Source of the DNA: an uncultured Parvibacter sp. | GTDB taxonomy: Bacteria > Actinomycetota > Coriobacteriia > Coriobacteriales > Eggerthellaceae | Assembly: GCA_910587945.1 (NCBI GenBank) | Contig: CAJUNI010000003.1 | Coordinates: forward strand, 1 to 64,000 | Reading direction: 5' to 3' | DNA length: 64,000 nucleotides | Part shown: positions 62,601-64,000 of the stretch, piece by piece | Layout: every line of letters starts with the position of its first letter | Numbering within the stretch: position 1 is the stretch's first letter | The notes under the pieces: generated by a model | What the model was told of the DNA's origin: nothing | Seen by the model: only the letters and a program-made list of their open reading frames with translations | The model's database searches: none | Translations under genes and position numbers: made by a program

Positions 62601-64000
62601 CGTTGCGGACGGCGCCTCCCCCGACGCCTTCAGCTCGGCCTCATTCTTATACAAACCCTTGTAGTAGCTGATCTCGAACACGGCACCCTGCAGGCGCGGC
62701 ATACCAGAGTCATAGCCCGGGCCGAACTCGTCAGATCCCTTGTACACGATGACGCCAACGGGGTCGTCAACCGGCTCGTCCTCCACCTCAAGCAGCGCCA
62801 TCTTAGTCTCATCGTCGACATCCTCAGGCGTGATCGTATGTACCGTCGGATCCAACTTAGCACCCTTAGGCTGCTGCGTCTCCTTGACGTAATAGGTCTG
62901 CTTCTTGAGCATCTTCTCACCCGTGGTAGCGTTGCCATTCTCATCGGTAGTGAGAACCACCTGCTCGCCGTCCTTGTTGGTGGCAACCTGGGTGCACTCC
63001 TCATCGGTGTAGAAGGTGTACTCAGCACCAGCAAGGCTGTAGTTGTCGTTGCCATCGGTGCAAGCAGTATCCGACCAGGACTTCTCCAGATTAACACCAA
63101 TGTAAGGATCCAGCTTGATCTTGTAAGCACCAAGACCTTGCTGTGAGCCATATACAGGAGAATTAAAGGCCATGATGACATAGCTATCATCATCAGCCTT
63201 ATGAATCACACGACCATAGAGATCCATCCATTTCTGCTTGTCCGCGCCCAGCTCATAATCATTGGTGTCATTACTAAAGCTACCGTGACCACAATAAAGA
63301 GTCAGCCAACCACCAAACGCGTTCCACGCATCGCTAGACAGATCCAGCTGCTTGCCCGCCCCAGTGGTTACTGTGCAATTGGGACTCGTAATCGACCGGC
63401 CACTTTCCTTCGTGGCATCACTCGACCACACCCAAGTACCCCACAACTCGGGATGGCCTTCAACAAGATGTTCCTTACCAATACCATCAGTCCACGTATC
63501 AGCACCAATCGCCTCAAATGTTAGCGAGAAATCATCCTCTCCACGAGACTCATAAAATGCTGTATGCCACTTAGTGAAAACTTCGCTCTTAGTTCCGCCT
63601 GGATTAAAAGTGACCATATATTGGCCTGCAGACCAAGTAGCTTCAGAATGGAAGTAACCTTCATAAGTGAAGCCCATACCCACATACAGTTTATCGGGAT
63701 CAACATCGAGGCCAACCTCAGAAATAGCGTTGACCTGATCAGGCGTGTAATAGTACCAATCGCCTACATGCGTCCCTTTGGCATAAGCAAGATTTGCCTC
63801 ATTGCCCGATCGCATACCGTTATCATTGATTTTGATATCTACTGAAGACACATTGTAAGCCGACACACCGAGCAAAAGAACTCCAGTTTCAGGATTATAA
63901 ACTGCCTGTGCACCTTCCGCACCAGACTCCTCAAACTCCTCGGGACTCTGCAGATACAAAGGCGTATCAGATCCATTGATACGAACCTCCAAACAAGACA
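59664..64000 (-). CDS. Giant VaFE/SpaA-type surface adhesin, 5' end beyond window
   Basis: At least 1440 residues, open to the right edge. The N-terminal part present here is a folded beta/alpha domain (GYLLLGVSAYN-like region then EATWSAGQYMVTFNPGG). SpaA-type domains follow (YTFYTDEECTQVA, YYVKETQQPKGA; VFEISYYKGLY, IREVEAPKGYQIN). Then come at least three VaFE repeats with the core VFEEAYD, VAYETVG and VAFEQLW, each preceded by TLVDGKTGG/TATDATDGD-type Thr-rich openings that in this family form Thr-Gln ester bonds. The C-terminus has MPSTG and FGKTG as candidate sortase signals, a hydrophobic helix (ALPIGAIVIGLAGLIAGVYI) and RRRRDDV. A wall-anchored fibrous adhesin. Confidence 0.85.
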   Translation of the reverse strand, partial: SCLEVRINGSDTPLYLQSPEEFEESGAEGAQAVYNPETGVLLLGVSAYNVSSVDIKINDNGMRSGNEANLAYAKGTHVGDWYYYTPDQVNAISEVGLDVDPDKLYVGMGFTYEGYFHSEATWSAGQYMVTFNPGGTKSEVFTKWHTAFYESRGEDDFSLTFEAIGADTWTDGIGKEHLVEGHPELWGTWVWSSDATKESGRSITSPNCTVTTGAGKQLDLSSDAWNAFGGWLTLYCGHGSFSNDTNDYELGADKQKWMDLYGRVIHKADDDSYVIMAFNSPVYGSQQGLGAYKIKLDPYIGVNLEKSWSDTACTDGNDNYSLAGAEYTFYTDEECTQVATNKDGEQVVLTTDENGNATTGEKMLKKQTYYVKETQQPKGAKLDPTVHTITPEDVDDETKMALLEVEDEPVDDPVGVIVYKGSDEFGPGYDSGMPRLQGAVFEISYYKGLYKNEAELKASGEAPSATARWTTNELGAVNMYGAPSSGTWPYKHTVTAADHQSGFVSTSIPVGTVVNSIPIGTATIREVEAPKGYQINDKLMGYRVVVDEGEGWRIKWLNVFSSDEFHNVLVPNQKDPADATNNGEMSIFDPTDRGDFKFVKTVDQSQKRLAGVPFALIDTKTGEWHVVVTGDNGIYESAADYNKHTYKTNANDAAVSGIKVVKDANGNYTLDTSGATVDASKLDPDAGLWFYGRADGVDKVLEGKGPRDDKGALPYASGGGSYSMVELLVKGGVNDGLIMASVPDIKISKKADRVYDLGTVDNQTEGIRSISTEARDDLDGDHFVTADTESHFVDRVAYREFENGKQYRMKAWLVYRDIDPETGTYYTADKYTEARPVLTDENGEPVYFYQDFTAKLPNGSVDVHFEGIDTRELAGKEITVFEEAYDVKTGALVASHRDMGDYNQSLLITEPEIGTTLVDGKTGGKVVAVDDEAVLIDTVEYRNLVPGKTYVGWGKLMVKTDFGVTELRDADGNVVTGSTTFTPKDANGTFEVEFRFDASLLSGYTLVAYETVGRPVDPDNPSTGDEYPDNPGKPDNPVADHEDPDDPGQTVTVEPVVFDTDMTSRGSWLDDKAVVADSEAVLVDTVHYERAVEGDEYTVHGMLFDTNTGLPFLAYAPADDDPYAFKPVDEKVLKQFADEWFNAIGIGSAEGAYDPAAGEFTDWPVAYDKEAVDRLLSNPAYEGIADRIVTAETTFTPESGSGDVDITYDFDARFVPTEKVTSMVYLTHDKENQIVAGGLDINDEREQATFVTPKIGTTATDATDGDKYVLNSTEATIKDIVTYTGLVAGKEYTLKATLMNKETGEPLIVKDEVVTAETVFVPAASEGSVDVIFTFDASELMDLDVVAFEQLWREMEIGDDVSEPVKVTTHEDIDDEGQTVNVTANPPETPEPEPETPMPSTGEPKGSVFGKTGLDVALPIGAIVIGLAGLIAGVYIWRRRRDDV

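Noticed and set aside
1-64000. CRISPR arrays, tRNA or rRNA genes
   Set aside because: No spaced direct repeats, no cloverleaf and no rRNA-like sequence were seen.

Overview
The window looks like part of a large conjugative element (an integrative conjugative element or megaplasmid) from a Gram-positive bacterium, most likely an actinobacterial gut commensal of the Coriobacteriia type. Evidence: moderately high G+C, sortase/LPXTG surface chemistry, SpaA/VaFE-type adhesins, purine-rich Shine-Dalgarno sites (AAGGGG, GGGGAGAG), a class 3 intein of the kind known from actinobacteria and their phages, and a Gram-positive type IV secretion set. The organism is inferred, not read from a marker gene. 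Almost all genes lie on the minus strand. The exceptions are a three-gene island at 25.4-27.3 kb, one small membrane protein at 50.7 kb and a TnpB remnant at 51.3-51.6 kb.

Layout, left to right. 1-4.1 kb: paralogous SpaA-like surface proteins. Two carry an identical G9 tract at the 5' end that puts each gene out of frame (phase OFF), and an HU-like gene overlaps one of them. 4.1-9.9 kb: five unrecognised proteins. 9.9-15.4 kb: an 1835-residue single-chain RNA polymerase-like protein with bacterial beta motifs followed by beta-prime motifs, including the DFDGD catalytic triad. Upstream of it lie a promoter, a palindrome, a terminator and a second promoter. 15.7-17.7 kb: a free-standing zinc-ribbon homing-type endonuclease. 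17.8-23.8 kb: a VirD4/TraG coupling protein gene in three exons, split by two group I introns. One intron carries a Vsr-like homing endonuclease. The introns interrupt the P-loop region and the segment after the Walker B motif. 23.9-25.3 kb: a zinc-ribbon DNA methyltransferase. 25.4-27.3 kb: plus-strand island with an MqsA-like zinc-finger/HTH protein.

27.3-36.6 kb: a coiled-coil membrane protein, a two-domain Clp-type AAA+ ATPase whose second P-loop is split by a class 3 intein, a MobP2-like relaxase, and accessory proteins. 36.6-50.5 kb: the type IV secretion module. It holds VirB8-like bitopic proteins, an NlpC/P60-type wall hydrolase, a VirB2-like small membrane protein, a VirB6-like polytopic protein, a VirB4-like protein with a degenerate nucleotide site plus its separate N-terminal part, and a TopB-type topoisomerase. 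50.7-54.8 kb: small proteins, an IS605-type remnant, a MATE-like transporter, relaxosome-type DNA-binding proteins and a candidate oriT region. 54.8-64 kb: a class B-type sortase, an LPKTG protein, a secreted transglutaminase-like protein, a zinc-ribbon membrane protein and a giant VaFE/SpaA adhesin running off the right edge.

Together these genes can plausibly process DNA (relaxase, topoisomerase, RHH protein), couple it to a channel (VirD4, VirB-like proteins), breach the wall (hydrolase) and build mating-pair adhesins (sortase substrates). The most remarkable features are the element-borne multisubunit-type RNA polymerase in one chain, the three self-splicing insertions in ATPase active-site motifs, and the two phase-variable adhesins.
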